From Flavobacterium saccharophilum (GTDB lineage Bacteria; Bacteroidota; Bacteroidia; Flavobacteriales; Flavobacteriaceae): a DNA stretch of 64,000 nt. The position numbers and the translations under genes were made by a program. The stretch's first letter is position 1; each line of letters opens with the position of its first letter. Below are positions 23,713-32,849 of this stretch, in pieces. Location of the stretch: contig NZ_FRBY01000008.1 of NCBI RefSeq assembly GCF_900142735.1, positions 21,047 to 85,046 of the forward strand, written 5' to 3'. The notes beneath the pieces are model-generated. The model saw nothing but the letters and a program-made list of their open reading frames with translations, was not told the origin of the DNA and did not search any database.

Positions 23713-25389
23713 TCAAAACCCCACTGCTGTATCATCACCTCTAAAATCGGCTCCACCTTCTAAAGTTTTGTTTGGAAGTACCAAAATAGCATCGACCTTA
23801 CCGATTATTGGTGTGGCTTTTTCATTGATTAAATACCCTTTTGCTTTCAGTTTATCGATAGTAGTGTTATCAAAAGTACTAGGTTCAAAAGTAATAAGAT
23901 CTGGTAACCATTGATGATGAAATCTTGGTGCATTTACCGCCTCTTGCATACTCAGTTTATATTCGTAAACGTTTAAAATAGTTTGTAAAACCGATGTTAT
24001 GATAGTAGAGCCTCCGGGAGTTCCCACCACCATAAAAAGTTTCCCATCTTTCTCTACAATTGTCGGAGTCATTGAACTCAACATTCTTTTTTGAGGTGCA
24101 ATGCTATTAGCTTCATTTCCAACTAAACCAAACATATTTGGAGATCCTGGCTTGGCGCTAAAATCATCCATTTCATTGTTTAAAAAGAAACCTAATTCAT
24201 CACAATAATATTTAGAGCCATAACCGTCATTTAAGGTTGTTGTTGCTGCAATCGCATTTCCGAATTTATCAACTATAGAATAATGTGTGGTTTCTGTACT
24301 TTCATTGTAAGTTACTTTTCCTTCTTTTATTTCTGAGGATAAACTGGCTTTGTCAACATTAAAAGTAGCCATTCTATCTTTTAAATAATCTCCAGAGAGT
24401 AAGGCGTTGACCGGAATTTTTACAAAATCAGGATCACCCAGAAACTGACTTCTGTCCGCGTAAGCTCTTCTTTCTGCTTCCACAATGACCTGAATGGCTT
24501 CAGGGGAATTATGTCCCATTTTTGCCAAATCATAAGGAGCAATCATTTTTAGAATTTGAGCAAGACAAATTCCGCCGCTGCTTGGCGGAGACATTGAAGT
24601 AATCTTTAAATCTTTATAGGTAAATTGAAGGGGTTTTCTCCATTTAGCTTCATATTTTGCTAAATCTTCCAAAGTGATAATTCCACCATTTTTCTGAAGA
24701 TAATCAACTAAAATTTTAGCCGTTTCACCTTTATAAAATTCATTTCTGCCATTCTTTGAAATTCGTTTTAGAGTTTTGGCAAGTGCTGGATATTTTATAG
24801 TGTCTTTTTCTTTAAAATTAGAAGCTAACAAAGTGGCTGCCCCATTTACTTTTACGATAGCATCACGATAATCGTTCAGACTTTTTTCTTGTTTCTTTGT
24901 TACCACAACGCCTCTTTCTGCTAAAGCAATAACAGGTTTTAAAATTTCAGACATTGGCATCGAGCCAAATTTTCTATGAACGGCAAAAACACCGGCTACA
25001 GTTCCCGGAACGCCAATTGCCAAAGCAGTTTCGGTACTTTTTCCTTTGATTACATTTCCGTCTTTATCTAAAAACATATCTTTTGATGCCGCCAATGGTG
25101 CCTTTTCACGATAATCTAAAGATCCTACTTCGCCATTTGCTTTTCGATAAACCATAAATCCACCGCCACCAATGTTTCCCGCAAACGGAAAAGCAACGGC
25201 CAAGGCTAATTCGGTACCAACCATTGCATCAAAAGCATTTCCTCCTTTTTTCATAATGTCTGCACCTATTTTAGAGGCTTCTTCTCTGGCCGAAACGACC
25301 ATAGCTTTTGAAGTTACCAATCCGGTTGGATTTTGTTGTGCAAAGCTAAAAGCAGTAATAAAACAGTATAAAAAGGTAATTTTTTTCAT
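23713..25389 (-). CDS. ggt: Gamma-glutamyltransferase (glutathione hydrolase)
   Basis: A 558-residue proenzyme of the N-terminal nucleophile family. A signal peptide (ITFLYCFITAFSFAQ) exports it to the periplasm. The self-cleavage site and catalytic threonine are in ESTETTHYS, with T367 as nucleophile. The substrate motifs are present: DYREKAP (with the gamma-glutamyl-binding Arg), GYGSKYY and PGGSTIITSVLQ. It cleaves glutathione and other gamma-glutamyl compounds. Length and motifs are normal for Ggt, and I see no defect. It is transcribed in the same direction as the AcpH-like gene upstream, 37 bases away. Confidence 0.95.
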   Translation of the reverse strand: MKKITFLYCFITAFSFAQQNPTGLVTSKAMVVSAREEASKIGADIMKKGGNAFDAMVGTELALAVAFPFAGNIGGGGFMVYRKANGEVGSLDYREKAPLAASKDMFLDKDGNVIKGKSTETALAIGVPGTVAGVFAVHRKFGSMPMSEILKPVIALAERGVVVTKKQEKSLNDYRDAIVKVNGAATLLASNFKEKDTIKYPALAKTLKRISKNGRNEFYKGETAKILVDYLQKNGGIITLEDLAKYEAKWRKPLQFTYKDLKITSMSPPSSGGICLAQILKMIAPYDLAKMGHNSPEAIQVIVEAERRAYADRSQFLGDPDFVKIPVNALLSGDYLKDRMATFNVDKASLSSEIKEGKVTYNESTETTHYSIVDKFGNAIAATTTLNDGYGSKYYCDELGFFLNNEMDDFSAKPGSPNMFGLVGNEANSIAPQKRMLSSMTPTIVEKDGKLFMVVGTPGGSTIITSVLQTILNVYEYKLSMQEAVNAPRFHHQWLPDLITFEPSTFDNTTIDKLKAKGYLINEKATPIIGKVDAILVLPNKTLEGGADFRGDDTAVGF

Positions 25390-25426
25390 ATGGGGAAAGA
25401 TTGTCTTTTATAGAATCAATTTAATT

Positions 25427-26011
25427 TTACAAGGATAGTAATTTTTGTTTGGCCTGATGTTGTATTTCTACAAAAAAAGTAGTGAATTCCTGCTCAAATT
25501 CGGCATAAAATTCTTTAAGTTCTTCGCTGGCAAATTGCATTTTAGATAGATTTTTTGACCTTCGATCCATTTGCGTTAAAATCTGATGAATGCCGTCCAC
25601 CGTCCGATAACTCAAAAGCCAGTTTCTTTCGATCATATAAGGCATAAGATCTTGTGTTTTTTCAGTCAGAATATCATAATTGGTATGAAGTGAATTGTAG
25701 AATCGATTTATAAAATCTTCTAGTTTTTCATCGGAATAGTTGCTCCAGTTTTTAGCTAAAAAATGATCATAAACAATGTCTACAATCACGCCGGCATAGT
25801 GATGGTATTTTTCATGTAATCGCTTGGTGCTTTGTCTAAAAACATCATGCGAATCAGTATAAGTATCAATAAAACGATGCAAAATAATTCCTTTTTGCAC
25901 CTCTTCTGGAAAGTGTTCAAACTGTTTTCCACGAATACCGTCCGCCATAAAATTACCGATTTTGATCAAATCATTATCACCTGAAAGATATATGTGGGCT
26001 AGGAAGTTCAT
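25427..26011 (-). CDS. Acyl carrier protein phosphodiesterase-like protein (AcpH/DUF479)
   Basis: A 194-residue protein of the AcpH family, which in E. coli removes the 4'-phosphopantetheine group from acyl carrier protein. Motifs MNFLAHIYLSGD, GNFMADGIRGK, GIILHRFIDTYTDSH and YDHFLAKNW contain the clustered His/Asp residues of the HD-like metal site. Cytoplasmic; normal length. In Bacteroidota the true substrate has not been settled to my knowledge, so the specific activity is inferred from the family. It probably forms an operon with ggt, 37 bases downstream, and its upstream side faces glmM across a repeat-filled gap. Confidence 0.88.
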   Translation of the reverse strand: MNFLAHIYLSGDNDLIKIGNFMADGIRGKQFEHFPEEVQKGIILHRFIDTYTDSHDVFRQSTKRLHEKYHHYAGVIVDIVYDHFLAKNWSNYSDEKLEDFINRFYNSLHTNYDILTEKTQDLMPYMIERNWLLSYRTVDGIHQILTQMDRRSKNLSKMQFASEELKEFYAEFEQEFTTFFVEIQHQAKQKLLSL

Positions 26012-26020
26012 TTTTTTTGA

Positions 26021-26245
26021 GTTGCTAAGGTTCTGAGATGCTAAGTTACTAAGGTTTTTTATAGATATGTAAGATACTAAGTTGCTAAGATCCTAAGTTA
26101 TTTAAGTAAAAGTATGAAAAGTTTTTGACATCGTTTTTTAGAGAATAATATATAGTTTCAACGTAAATATTTAAAAATCTCAGATCCTTAAAATCTTAGT
26201 CTCTTAGCAACTTTTTTTAAAAATCTTAGCATCTTAGTAACTTAA
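26021..26245. repeat. Tandem 'CTAAG' repeats in two inverted blocks
   Basis: Left block (26021-26100) has about nine units of 8-10 bases built on NNNCTAAG (ttgctaagg, atgctaagt, tactaagg and so on). Right block (about 26177-26243) has the same units in inverse orientation (cttagcaac, cttagtaac). The two blocks could pair into one long hairpin. A further cluster is at 27679-27720. Confidence 0.8.
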
Positions 26246-26261
26246 AAAAAATCTATATTTG
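26234..26261 (+). promoter_or_regulatory. Promoter of glmM
   Basis: TATATTTG at 26254-26261 matches TAnnTTTG exactly; TTA at 26234-26236 stands in for the -33 TTG with 17 bases between. The predicted start is about 20 bases before the ATG at 26287. The -33 box lies inside the CTAAG repeat. Confidence 0.5.
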
Positions 26262-26286
26262 TAACTGATAACCATAACTCAAAAAA

Positions 26287-27675
26287 ATGACTTTAATAAA
26301 ATCAATATCCGGAATTCGCGGAACTATAGGAGGAAAAGTTGGTGATAATCTAACTCCGGTTGATGCTGTAAAATTTGCATCGGCATACGGAACCTTTCTG
26401 AAAAACAATACTTCAAAAGAAAAATTAACGGTTGTGATTGGTCGTGATGCCAGAATTTCTGGTCCGATGATCCATAATCTTGTTGTAAATACGTTGATAG
26501 GTTTAGGAATTAATGTAATTGATCTTGGACTTTCAACAACACCTACTGTGGAAGTTGCTGTACCTTTAGAAAAAGCGGACGGGGGAATTATTTTAACGGC
26601 TTCTCACAATCCAAAACAATGGAACGCTCTTAAATTATTGAATGAAAAAGGAGAGTTTTTAAGCGGAGCTGAGGGGGCTAAAATTCTTGAAATTGCAGAA
26701 GCTGAAGCTTTCGATTTTTCTGATGTAGATAACTTAGGCGAAATTACTGTGAATGATGCTTATATGGATATTCATATCGACGAGGTTTTAAATTTACCTT
26801 TGGTTGATGTTGAAGCTGTAAAAGCGGCAAAATTTAAAGTTGTTGTTGACGGAGTTAATTCTTCGGGAGGAATTATTATTCCGAAATTATTAGAATTAAT
26901 GGGTGTTGAAGTTGTGAAATTATATTGCGAACCAAACGGACATTTCCCTCATAATCCAGAGCCTTTAAAAGAACATTTAACGGATATCTCACAATTGGTA
27001 GTTAAAGAAAAAGCGCATTTAGGAGTTGTAGTTGATCCGGATGTAGATCGTTTGGCTTTCATTAGCGAAGACGGAGAAATGTTTGGAGAAGAATATACAT
27101 TAGTGGCTTGCGCTGATTATGTTTTGAGTAAAACTCCTGGAAATACAGTTTCAAATATGTCATCATCACGTGCTTTACGTGACGTTACTAAAGCGCACAA
27201 CGGAAGCTATGAAGCAAGTGCTGTAGGCGAGGTGAATGTTGTTGAATTGATGAAAAAAAATAATGCTATTATTGGTGGTGAAGGAAACGGAGGAATTATT
27301 TATCCAGAATCTCACTACGGACGTGATAGTTTAGTTGGAGTTGCTTTATTCTTAACACATTTAGCAAACAAAAAAATGTCAGTTTCGGCTTTAAGAGCTT
27401 CTTATCCGGAATATTATATGAGTAAAAATAAAATTGAATTAACACCACAAATTGATGTTGATGCCATTTTAGTTGCCATGACTGAAAAATATAAAAACGA
27501 AGATATTACTACGATTGATGGTGTAAAAATTGATTTCGCTACAGAATGGGTTCATTTAAGAAAATCAAACACAGAGCCGATTATTCGTATTTATACGGAA
27601 GCTCCTTCTCAGGAAAAAGCTGATATTTTAGCACTTCGAATAATTGATGAAATAAAAGCAATTGCGGGAATTTAG
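26287..27675 (+). CDS. glmM: Phosphoglucosamine mutase
   Basis: A 462-residue phosphohexomutase. The active serine is S106 in TASHNP; the magnesium loop is DPDVDRLAF (about 251-259); the sugar loop is GEGNGG; the phosphate loop is RKSNTEPIIRIY near the C terminus. GlmM converts glucosamine-6-phosphate to glucosamine-1-phosphate for UDP-GlcNAc, hence peptidoglycan and LPS. The opening IKSISGIRGTIGG matches Bacteroidota GlmM. Phosphomannomutase activity cannot be excluded from motifs alone, since the family overlaps. It is transcribed singly, with a promoter inside a repeat and a terminator shared with the convergent glucanase gene. Confidence 0.9.
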   Translation: MTLIKSISGIRGTIGGKVGDNLTPVDAVKFASAYGTFLKNNTSKEKLTVVIGRDARISGPMIHNLVVNTLIGLGINVIDLGLSTTPTVEVAVPLEKADGGIILTASHNPKQWNALKLLNEKGEFLSGAEGAKILEIAEAEAFDFSDVDNLGEITVNDAYMDIHIDEVLNLPLVDVEAVKAAKFKVVVDGVNSSGGIIIPKLLELMGVEVVKLYCEPNGHFPHNPEPLKEHLTDISQLVVKEKAHLGVVVDPDVDRLAFISEDGEMFGEEYTLVACADYVLSKTPGNTVSNMSSSRALRDVTKAHNGSYEASAVGEVNVVELMKKNNAIIGGEGNGGIIYPESHYGRDSLVGVALFLTHLANKKMSVSALRASYPEYYMSKNKIELTPQIDVDAILVAMTEKYKNEDITTIDGVKIDFATEWVHLRKSNTEPIIRIYTEAPSQEKADILALRIIDEIKAIAGI

Positions 27676-27678
27676 TTA

Positions 27679-27720
27679 GAAAGATTCTAAGATACTAAGG
27701 ATCTAAGTTGCTAAGATTTT
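27679..27720. repeat. CTAAG repeat, third cluster
   Basis: Four units (ttctaag, atactaagg, atctaag, ttgctaag) follow the glmM stop. Together with 26021-26245 they flank glmM on both sides. Confidence 0.7.
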
Positions 27721-27740
27721 TAAATCTGTTTCAAACAAAA

Positions 27741-27770
27741 AACTCTTTCATTAAGTTGAAAGAGTTTTTT
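27741..27770. terminator. Terminator between glmM and the GH128 gene
   Basis: AACTCTTTCA (27741-27750) pairs with TGAAAGAGTT (27757-27766), followed by a T-run and preceded by an A-run, so it can serve both convergent genes. Confidence 0.88.
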
Positions 27771-27799
27771 TTTGGGGAACTATTTTAGAGAGATGGTTA

Positions 27800-29284
27800 T
27801 TAATTTTTGATGATTTTTATTGATTTCCTTACTATTCCATAAGTTGCATTAACAATGTAAACACCGCTAGAGAGTTTATCGCCAATTTTGATATCTTCAT
27901 TCGTAAAATGATCATTGGATGAATAGCAGACAATCCCTTTCATGTCAATAATTTTTAGGCGTAAGGGCTCTGTCACATCTGATTTAATATGAAGAGTTGA
28001 TTGTGTTTTAATAGGATTTGGATAAACAGTAAAGTAATCTTTTTCAATTGTTGGGTCGTTTACACCTAAGTTAGCCGCAGTAACATCGATAAAGTTAAAA
28101 TTCATATCATTTGATTTGAATTTTATTTTAAGATAAACTTCTCCTTTTGGTAATGTAACGCCAGTTACAAGTTTATCAGCATAGGTTTGGTACCCGCCAG
28201 TAGCTGGAAAAGTTTCATCTGTTTTCACTACGGCATCATTCACTAAAACATCAAATTTACCTGGAACCGTTGGAGATGCTACTCTAAAAGTCAAATTATA
28301 AGTTCCGGCATCAGCAACATTTAGCATGAATTCATTCCAATCTCCCGCTGCAATAAAACAAACATTTTGACCAGTTCCGGAATCTGTTGTATTTTGTAAA
28401 CCGGTACCTTTTCTTCTATAATGTTTGTTGGCTGTAATTCGGCCAGGAACATTCATTTTTTTTGAGGTGTACGTTGTATTTATGTATTCAGTACCAATTG
28501 GTTTTAAAACACCACTTTGAGGAGCTAATAATTGTCCTTCCTGCATGTCAATCCAATCGGCAGGAACTCTTCCAGTAAACCATGAATATCTGTAAATATC
28601 TGGATCATTTTCAAAACTGGTAATGATTTCTTTCATGAAAGTTATTTTCTCAGCTGCAGTCTGAATGACCCTGTTAGCAAATTCAGTTACCCAAACCGGA
28701 CGATTGTATTTTTTAAGAAGTCCTGTAACACCAATGACAGAACCTGATGTATTATCATAAGTATGAAAAGCAATATAATCTACTTTACAGGTTGGACATA
28801 AAAGAAAAAATTGGTCATGCCAGGCTACAGGATCAGAAAAACCACCGTAGTTGTTTGGTCCATTGTAAGCCGGCGAAGCACTAACGATTTCAAGATTTTT
28901 TGCCGCAGCAATTTTTTCTACATTAACCCATGCATTTACAGCTTCTTGCGGCGTTAATCTGGCGCCATCTGTAAAATTGGGTTCATTAAAAGCCAGTAAA
29001 TATTTGGCGCCTGGTTTAATTTTGTCGATAAAAGCTTGTAAATCTGCATCATTAATTTTCCCCCAGGCCATTGGTACATATTCAATACCTAGTGATTCAT
29101 AATTTGAATTGATGTCATTTTCAGGTGATGATCCCCAATTATACCACCATGAAATACCTGGTTTTAGAGCAAGTAAATCAGCGGTAGAATTGTTTCCATA
29201 AGCAATGCCCCTTTTTGGACTTTGAGCAAAAGTGGTCATGGAAATGAATGATATCAAAAATGTAAAAAGTAATTTTTTAGACAT
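27800..29284 (-). CDS. Secreted GH128 beta-1,3-glucanase with T9SS sorting domain
   Basis: A 494-residue secreted enzyme: signal peptide (residues 1-20, ending TTFAQ), a glycoside hydrolase catalytic core of GH128 type (about 25-275), a carbohydrate-binding-like beta domain (about 283-405, NYGG/TYNLTFRVASP pattern of CBM6) and a type IX secretion C-terminal domain (about 418-494; YFTVYPNPIKTQSTLHI, ending RKSIKIIKN). Candidate catalytic glutamates are E101 in LAFNEPNF and E201 in VWVTEFA. GH128 enzymes cut beta-1,3-glucans such as laminarin or fungal wall glucan. It has no neighbours of the same pathway. Export would be through the T9SS to the surface or medium. Confidence 0.87.
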   Translation of the reverse strand: MSKKLLFTFLISFISMTTFAQSPKRGIAYGNNSTADLLALKPGISWWYNWGSSPENDINSNYESLGIEYVPMAWGKINDADLQAFIDKIKPGAKYLLAFNEPNFTDGARLTPQEAVNAWVNVEKIAAAKNLEIVSASPAYNGPNNYGGFSDPVAWHDQFFLLCPTCKVDYIAFHTYDNTSGSVIGVTGLLKKYNRPVWVTEFANRVIQTAAEKITFMKEIITSFENDPDIYRYSWFTGRVPADWIDMQEGQLLAPQSGVLKPIGTEYINTTYTSKKMNVPGRITANKHYRRKGTGLQNTTDSGTGQNVCFIAAGDWNEFMLNVADAGTYNLTFRVASPTVPGKFDVLVNDAVVKTDETFPATGGYQTYADKLVTGVTLPKGEVYLKIKFKSNDMNFNFIDVTAANLGVNDPTIEKDYFTVYPNPIKTQSTLHIKSDVTEPLRLKIIDMKGIVCYSSNDHFTNEDIKIGDKLSSGVYIVNATYGIVRKSIKIIKN

Positions 29285-29458
29285 GGTAATACTTTTAATG
29301 TGGTTTTTGGATAGATTTTAATCAACTTCAAATGTATATTGTTTGTGTAAAATACCATTTGTTTAAAAGAGGAAAAAATCATTACAAAAACCCATCAAAA
29401 TGCACTTTACATGACTTAAAAACATTGTTTTCGAGTTTTAACCGACTTACATAAATGC

Positions 29459-29495
29459 AAAAGTCCAAAAAGCAATTACTGCTTTTTGGACTTTT
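29459..29495 (-). terminator. Terminator after the lipid A acyltransferase gene
   Basis: A perfect 16-bp stem (29459-29474 and 29480-29495, AAAAGTCCAAAAAGCA) with a 5-base loop, 22 bases past the stop. Confidence 0.88.
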
Positions 29496-29517
29496 AAGTT
29501 TTCTTATAAAAGAAACA

Positions 29518-30390
29518 TTATTGAACGCGATGTTTCCATCTTTTGTGTGTCCATAAATAATATTCAGGAGCTTCATAGATTTGTTTTTCTACTTCTCTTA
29601 AATATTTCTCAGTTACTTCAAAATTTTCATATTCTTTAGGATTATCAGCAATTGGTACAATTGTAGCTTCATAATAACCTCTGCCAACTTTTTTTACTTT
29701 GATAAAAATAACACTTAAGTCGTATTTTTTGGCCAACATTTCAGCTCCTGTATGAACCGGAACTTCAATTCCCATAAACTTCATCGAATGAAAAATCCTA
29801 TCCAGTTTTGGAGATTGATCACTAGCTAAACCGTAAAGACTCAAAATTCCATCACGCTGGTTTTGCGCCATTAACGGAATGGCTTTCTTAGTTTCAACCA
29901 ATTCGGCATCATATTTTCCTCTGATTTTTCGAACCAGTTTATCAAAATAAGGATTGGCAATTTTTTTATAAACACCAACACCATTAAAAAGCATTCTTTT
30001 ATTAAGTGTCAAAAGCCATTCCCAGCTTGCGTAGTGTGAAGCAACTAATACAACACTTTTTCCTTTATTTTCATATTCATGAAAAAGATCCATATTGGTA
30101 ATGGTAAATCTTTTTTCCATTTCTTCAGGCGTAATACTCATCGTTTTGATCATCTCCAAAAACATATCACACATATGCTGATAAAACTTCTTTTCAATTT
30201 CTTTTCTTTCAGTATCACTTAAATGGGGTAAAGTAAGTGCCAGATTAGCGCGCACTACTTTTTTGCGATATCCAATAACGTGATATACAAGGAAATATAC
30301 AAAATCTGAAAACCAATAAAATATACGAAAGGGAAGTATAGAAATAAGCCAAAGAAAGGGATAGGCCACTATATAAGCTAGAAACTGCAT
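29518..30390 (-). CDS. Lipid A biosynthesis acyltransferase (LpxL/HtrB family)
   Basis: A 290-residue inner-membrane acyltransferase that adds a secondary acyl chain to lipid A. It has an N-terminal membrane segment (YIVAYPFLWLISILPFRIFYW) and the HxxxxE/D catalytic motif as H119-YASW-E124 in LVASHYASWEW. The downstream GLASDQSP region fits the conserved acceptor-binding part, and the end YLWTHKRWK is the classic C-terminal signature of LpxL/LpxM proteins. It is a single gene with its own terminator. Bacteroidota usually have one such enzyme, so the acyl specificity cannot be predicted from motifs. Confidence 0.93.
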   Translation of the reverse strand: MQFLAYIVAYPFLWLISILPFRIFYWFSDFVYFLVYHVIGYRKKVVRANLALTLPHLSDTERKEIEKKFYQHMCDMFLEMIKTMSITPEEMEKRFTITNMDLFHEYENKGKSVVLVASHYASWEWLLTLNKRMLFNGVGVYKKIANPYFDKLVRKIRGKYDAELVETKKAIPLMAQNQRDGILSLYGLASDQSPKLDRIFHSMKFMGIEVPVHTGAEMLAKKYDLSVIFIKVKKVGRGYYEATIVPIADNPKEYENFEVTEKYLREVEKQIYEAPEYYLWTHKRWKHRVQ

Positions 30391-30492
30391 CTAATTTTTT
30401 TTACAAAGATAAATTAAAAATGAATAACCATGGATGTTTTGGTTTCTTGTAAACTTATGTTTGAGAATGATTATATTTACCCTTCACATTAA

Positions 30493-31149
30493 ATGTTTTT
30501 TATGTATAACGTTAATACCGTTTTGGCGGGGATTATAATTGCCAATGCCTTGATTAGTTACAAAGGTTTTAATGACCTTGCTTTTTTTAGAAAATACGAA
30601 TTTCATGTTGGAAGTATTCGTTCAGGAGAACAAATCAGAATGTTGTCCTCCGGTTTCTTGCATGTTGATATGATGCATTTAATATTTAATATGTTTACAC
30701 TTTGGATGTTTGCACCGGTTGTCATCGAATGGCTTGGATCAATTTCTTTCGTTCTGATTTATTTTGGAAGTTTGATTTTTGGAAGTTTGCTGACAATGCT
30801 TTTTCATAAAAATGATTATAGTTATCGTGCAGTAGGGGCTTCAGGCGCCGTTACCGGAATTTTATATTCTGCCATATTGTTGCAGCCCGATATGATGTTG
30901 GGAATCTTTTTTGTTATTCCAATACCAGCTTATCTTTTCGGAATTTTATATTTATTGTACTCAATTTACGGAATGAAAGCCAAAAATGACAATATTGGAC
31001 ACACAGCACACTTTGGAGGTGCTATAGGCGGTTATTTGATTACTTTGGTAAAAGAACCTTCTTTAATTGTAGACCACAGTTTGATGGTTATTTTATTAGC
31101 CATTCCGATTTTAATACTTTTTGTTATGGCCAAATTAGGAAAATTATAA
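30493..31149 (+). CDS. Rhomboid intramembrane serine protease
   Basis: A 218-residue membrane protease with about six helices. The catalytic dyad is S117 in GASGAV and H173 in HTAHFGGAIGG; the L1-loop/helix-2 feature FLHVDMMHLIFNM (conserved HxxxxHxxxN) is present. It cuts transmembrane segments of substrate proteins; substrates in Flavobacteria are unknown. The start may be the ATG at 30493 or at 30502 (three codons later), and both give a sensible first helix. It is followed 53 bases later by the SIMPL gene on the same strand. Confidence 0.93.
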   Translation: MFFMYNVNTVLAGIIIANALISYKGFNDLAFFRKYEFHVGSIRSGEQIRMLSSGFLHVDMMHLIFNMFTLWMFAPVVIEWLGSISFVLIYFGSLIFGSLLTMLFHKNDYSYRAVGASGAVTGILYSAILLQPDMMLGIFFVIPIPAYLFGILYLLYSIYGMKAKNDNIGHTAHFGGAIGGYLITLVKEPSLIVDHSLMVILLAIPILILFVMAKLGKL

Positions 31150-31202
31150 TGCTGGCATAACTTTTGAAATGTGCTTATTAATAATTTTAAAATATAACAA
31201 AA

Positions 31203-31892
31203 ATGAAGAAAGTAGTATTATTTTTAACAATCATGTTTATGACTATGTCTTACGGCCAGGAAACCAAACAAATTCCGCAGATCAATGTAAATGGAGAAGG
31301 AAAAGTAAAAGTAGCTCCAGATCAGGTTTCTATTTCAGCTACAGTTGAAACGAAAGGAAATAATGCTAAAGACGTCAAAAAGCAAAATGACGAAAAAATG
31401 GACGCAGTTTTAAAATTCATCAAAAAAATGAATATTCCAACAACTGATTTCAGAACAAAACAAGTGGCTCTTAATCCGCAATACGATTACGAAAAAAAGA
31501 AAACAAGCTATAATGCAGTTCAGACAGTTGAAATTTTAGTAAAAGATTTATCTAAATATGATGAATTGATGGAAGGTTTAGTTCAGCAAGGAATTAACCG
31601 TTTGGATAAAGTTTCCTTTGAATCATCAAAATTAGCGCAATATCAATCTGAAGCAAGAAAAATTGCAATGAAAGATGCTAAAGCAAAAGCAGAAGATTAT
31701 GTTTCTGTTTTAGGTCAAAAAGTTGGTAAAGCCTTTGTTATTTCTGATAACTCACAAGTTTATCACCCACAACCAATGTATGCTATGAAGTCTATGGCTA
31801 TGGATAACGCTGAAGGTGCTTCTAACGAAACATTAGCTATTGGAGAAATTGAAATTACAGCCAATGTAAGTGTGAGTTTTATTTTAGACTAA
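31203..31892 (+). CDS. SIMPL domain protein (DUF541), periplasmic
   Basis: A 229-residue protein with a signal peptide (VVLFLTIMFMTMSYGQ) and one SIMPL/DUF541 domain (about residues 27-228): INVNGEGKVKVAPDQVSI at the start, then AVQTVEILVKDLSKYDELM and KDAKAKAEDYVSVLGQKVGKAF. Members form oligomeric periplasmic or outer-membrane-associated assemblies and have been linked to oxidative-stress tolerance. Length and layout are normal. A strong terminator follows 25 bases after the stop. Confidence 0.93.
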   Translation: MKKVVLFLTIMFMTMSYGQETKQIPQINVNGEGKVKVAPDQVSISATVETKGNNAKDVKKQNDEKMDAVLKFIKKMNIPTTDFRTKQVALNPQYDYEKKKTSYNAVQTVEILVKDLSKYDELMEGLVQQGINRLDKVSFESSKLAQYQSEARKIAMKDAKAKAEDYVSVLGQKVGKAFVISDNSQVYHPQPMYAMKSMAMDNAEGASNETLAIGEIEITANVSVSFILD

Positions 31893-31916
31893 ACGACATA
31901 ATAAATTCCAATATTT

Positions 31917-31959
31917 AAATCCCAAATTCCAACTTAACAATTGGAATTTGGGATTTTTT
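31917..31959 (+). terminator. Terminator after the SIMPL gene
   Basis: A perfect 16-bp stem (AAATCCCAAATTCCAA at 31917-31932; its complement at 31941-31956) followed by T's. The arms contain the same 'attccaa' word found in other intergenic elements here. Confidence 0.87.
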
Positions 31960-32351
31960 ATTTATAGTTGCTTTGCAGAATTTGGGTCAATACGAAAAGC
32001 TGTGGAGAGAAAAAAAAATTACCACAGAGAACACAGCGTTTTTTAAAATATTCTAAGTTTAGTAAAAACACAAAGTTCACAAAGCTTTGCGGACTTAGAT
32101 TGTGTAAATACAACTTAAAATTTAGTGAACTCTGCGAAAAATCTTTGTGTTCTCTGTGTTAAAAAATAATTAAGATGTATGAAATTTTCAATGTTTCCCA
32201 ACAACATCTAGCGTTGATTCTAAAAGATCCTGCATTTCTATTTGATTTTAAAAACATAAACTCAGCATTTTAATATTTCTCCACAACAATCTGTATTGAT
32301 CCCAGAATTTCAGCTTTGGAATTTGGAGTTTGAGCTTTGGAATTTTAATAT
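31960..32351. other. Intergenic region with repeats
   Basis: About 390 bases without a credible gene. The left half is the 'accacagagaacacag' repeat (listed separately); the right half ends with 'ctttggaatttggagtttgagctttggaattt', another recurrent Flavobacterium word. A short frame at 31968-32162 lies wholly within the repeat and is not supported. Confidence 0.6.
32020..32165. repeat. 'accacagagaacacag' inverted repeat
   Basis: 'ACCACAGAGAACACAG' near 32022 faces 'TTTGTGTTCTCTGTGTT' near 32145-32162, with inner matching words 'acaaagttcacaaag' and 'gtgaactctgcgaaaaatctttgtg'. This is the same family as 3491-3582. Confidence 0.7.
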
Positions 32352-32822
32352 TTAAACCGGCAGATTTTTTTCAAACGCAGCACCAAAAGAAAAAAACGAA
32401 TCCGTACTTCCAACGCCTTCAATCTGATGAATTTGTTCGTATAAAATTTTACGAAGTTCTTCATTGTTAAAAGAAACAATTTTAATAAATAAGGCATATT
32501 TTCCTGAAACCCAGTGGCATTCTATCACCTCGGGGATTTCTTTCAGTTTTTCTGCTATAGAATAGGAATAACGAGCTTCTTTGGTAACAATTCCAGTATA
32601 GGTAATAGTTTCAAAACCAAGTTCTTTAGCATTTAGTTTTACAGAGAAACCTGTAATAACTCCAGCTTCCTGTAACTTCTTCACTCTTAAATGTACCAAA
32701 GAATTGGATATATTTAATTCCTTCGCAAGATCTGAAAATGGTATTCTTCCATTCTCACTTAGTTTTTGCATGATTTCTCTATCTAAATAATCAGTATTTT
32801 CATTCTTCTTGGTACTCGCCAT
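32352..32822 (-). CDS. Lrp/AsnC-family transcriptional regulator
   Basis: A 156-residue regulator: an AsnC-type helix-turn-helix at residues about 12-65 (LDREIMQKLSENGRIPFSDLAKELNIS, cut to key words LDREIMQKL and DLAKELNIS) and a RAM ligand-binding domain (about 78-150; ITYTGIVTKEARYSYSI, VIECHWVSGKYALFIKI). Lrp proteins respond to amino acids and control their metabolism. It is divergent from the DUF1338/aminoadipate dehydrogenase genes, with an inverted repeat in between, so control of that amino-acid catabolic cluster is a reasonable inference. Confidence 0.94.
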   Translation of the reverse strand: MASTKKNENTDYLDREIMQKLSENGRIPFSDLAKELNISNSLVHLRVKKLQEAGVITGFSVKLNAKELGFETITYTGIVTKEARYSYSIAEKLKEIPEVIECHWVSGKYALFIKIVSFNNEELRKILYEQIHQIEGVGSTDSFFSFGAAFEKNLPV

Positions 32823-32849
32823 AGCTCTTGATTGTTTAGAGATTCTATT

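Noticed and set aside
23713..26011. Glutathione-related operon of ggt and the AcpH-like gene
   Set aside because: The two genes are close and co-directional, but nothing ties the AcpH family to glutathione metabolism, so no joint function is claimed.
26021..26245. CRISPR array
   Set aside because: The units are 8-10 bases long with no spacers of uniform size and no cas genes, so they are micro-repeats.
31968..32162. A 64-codon plus-strand frame after the SIMPL gene
   Set aside because: It lies inside the 'accacagagaacacag' repeat and has cysteine-rich, low-complexity content expected of translated repeat DNA.
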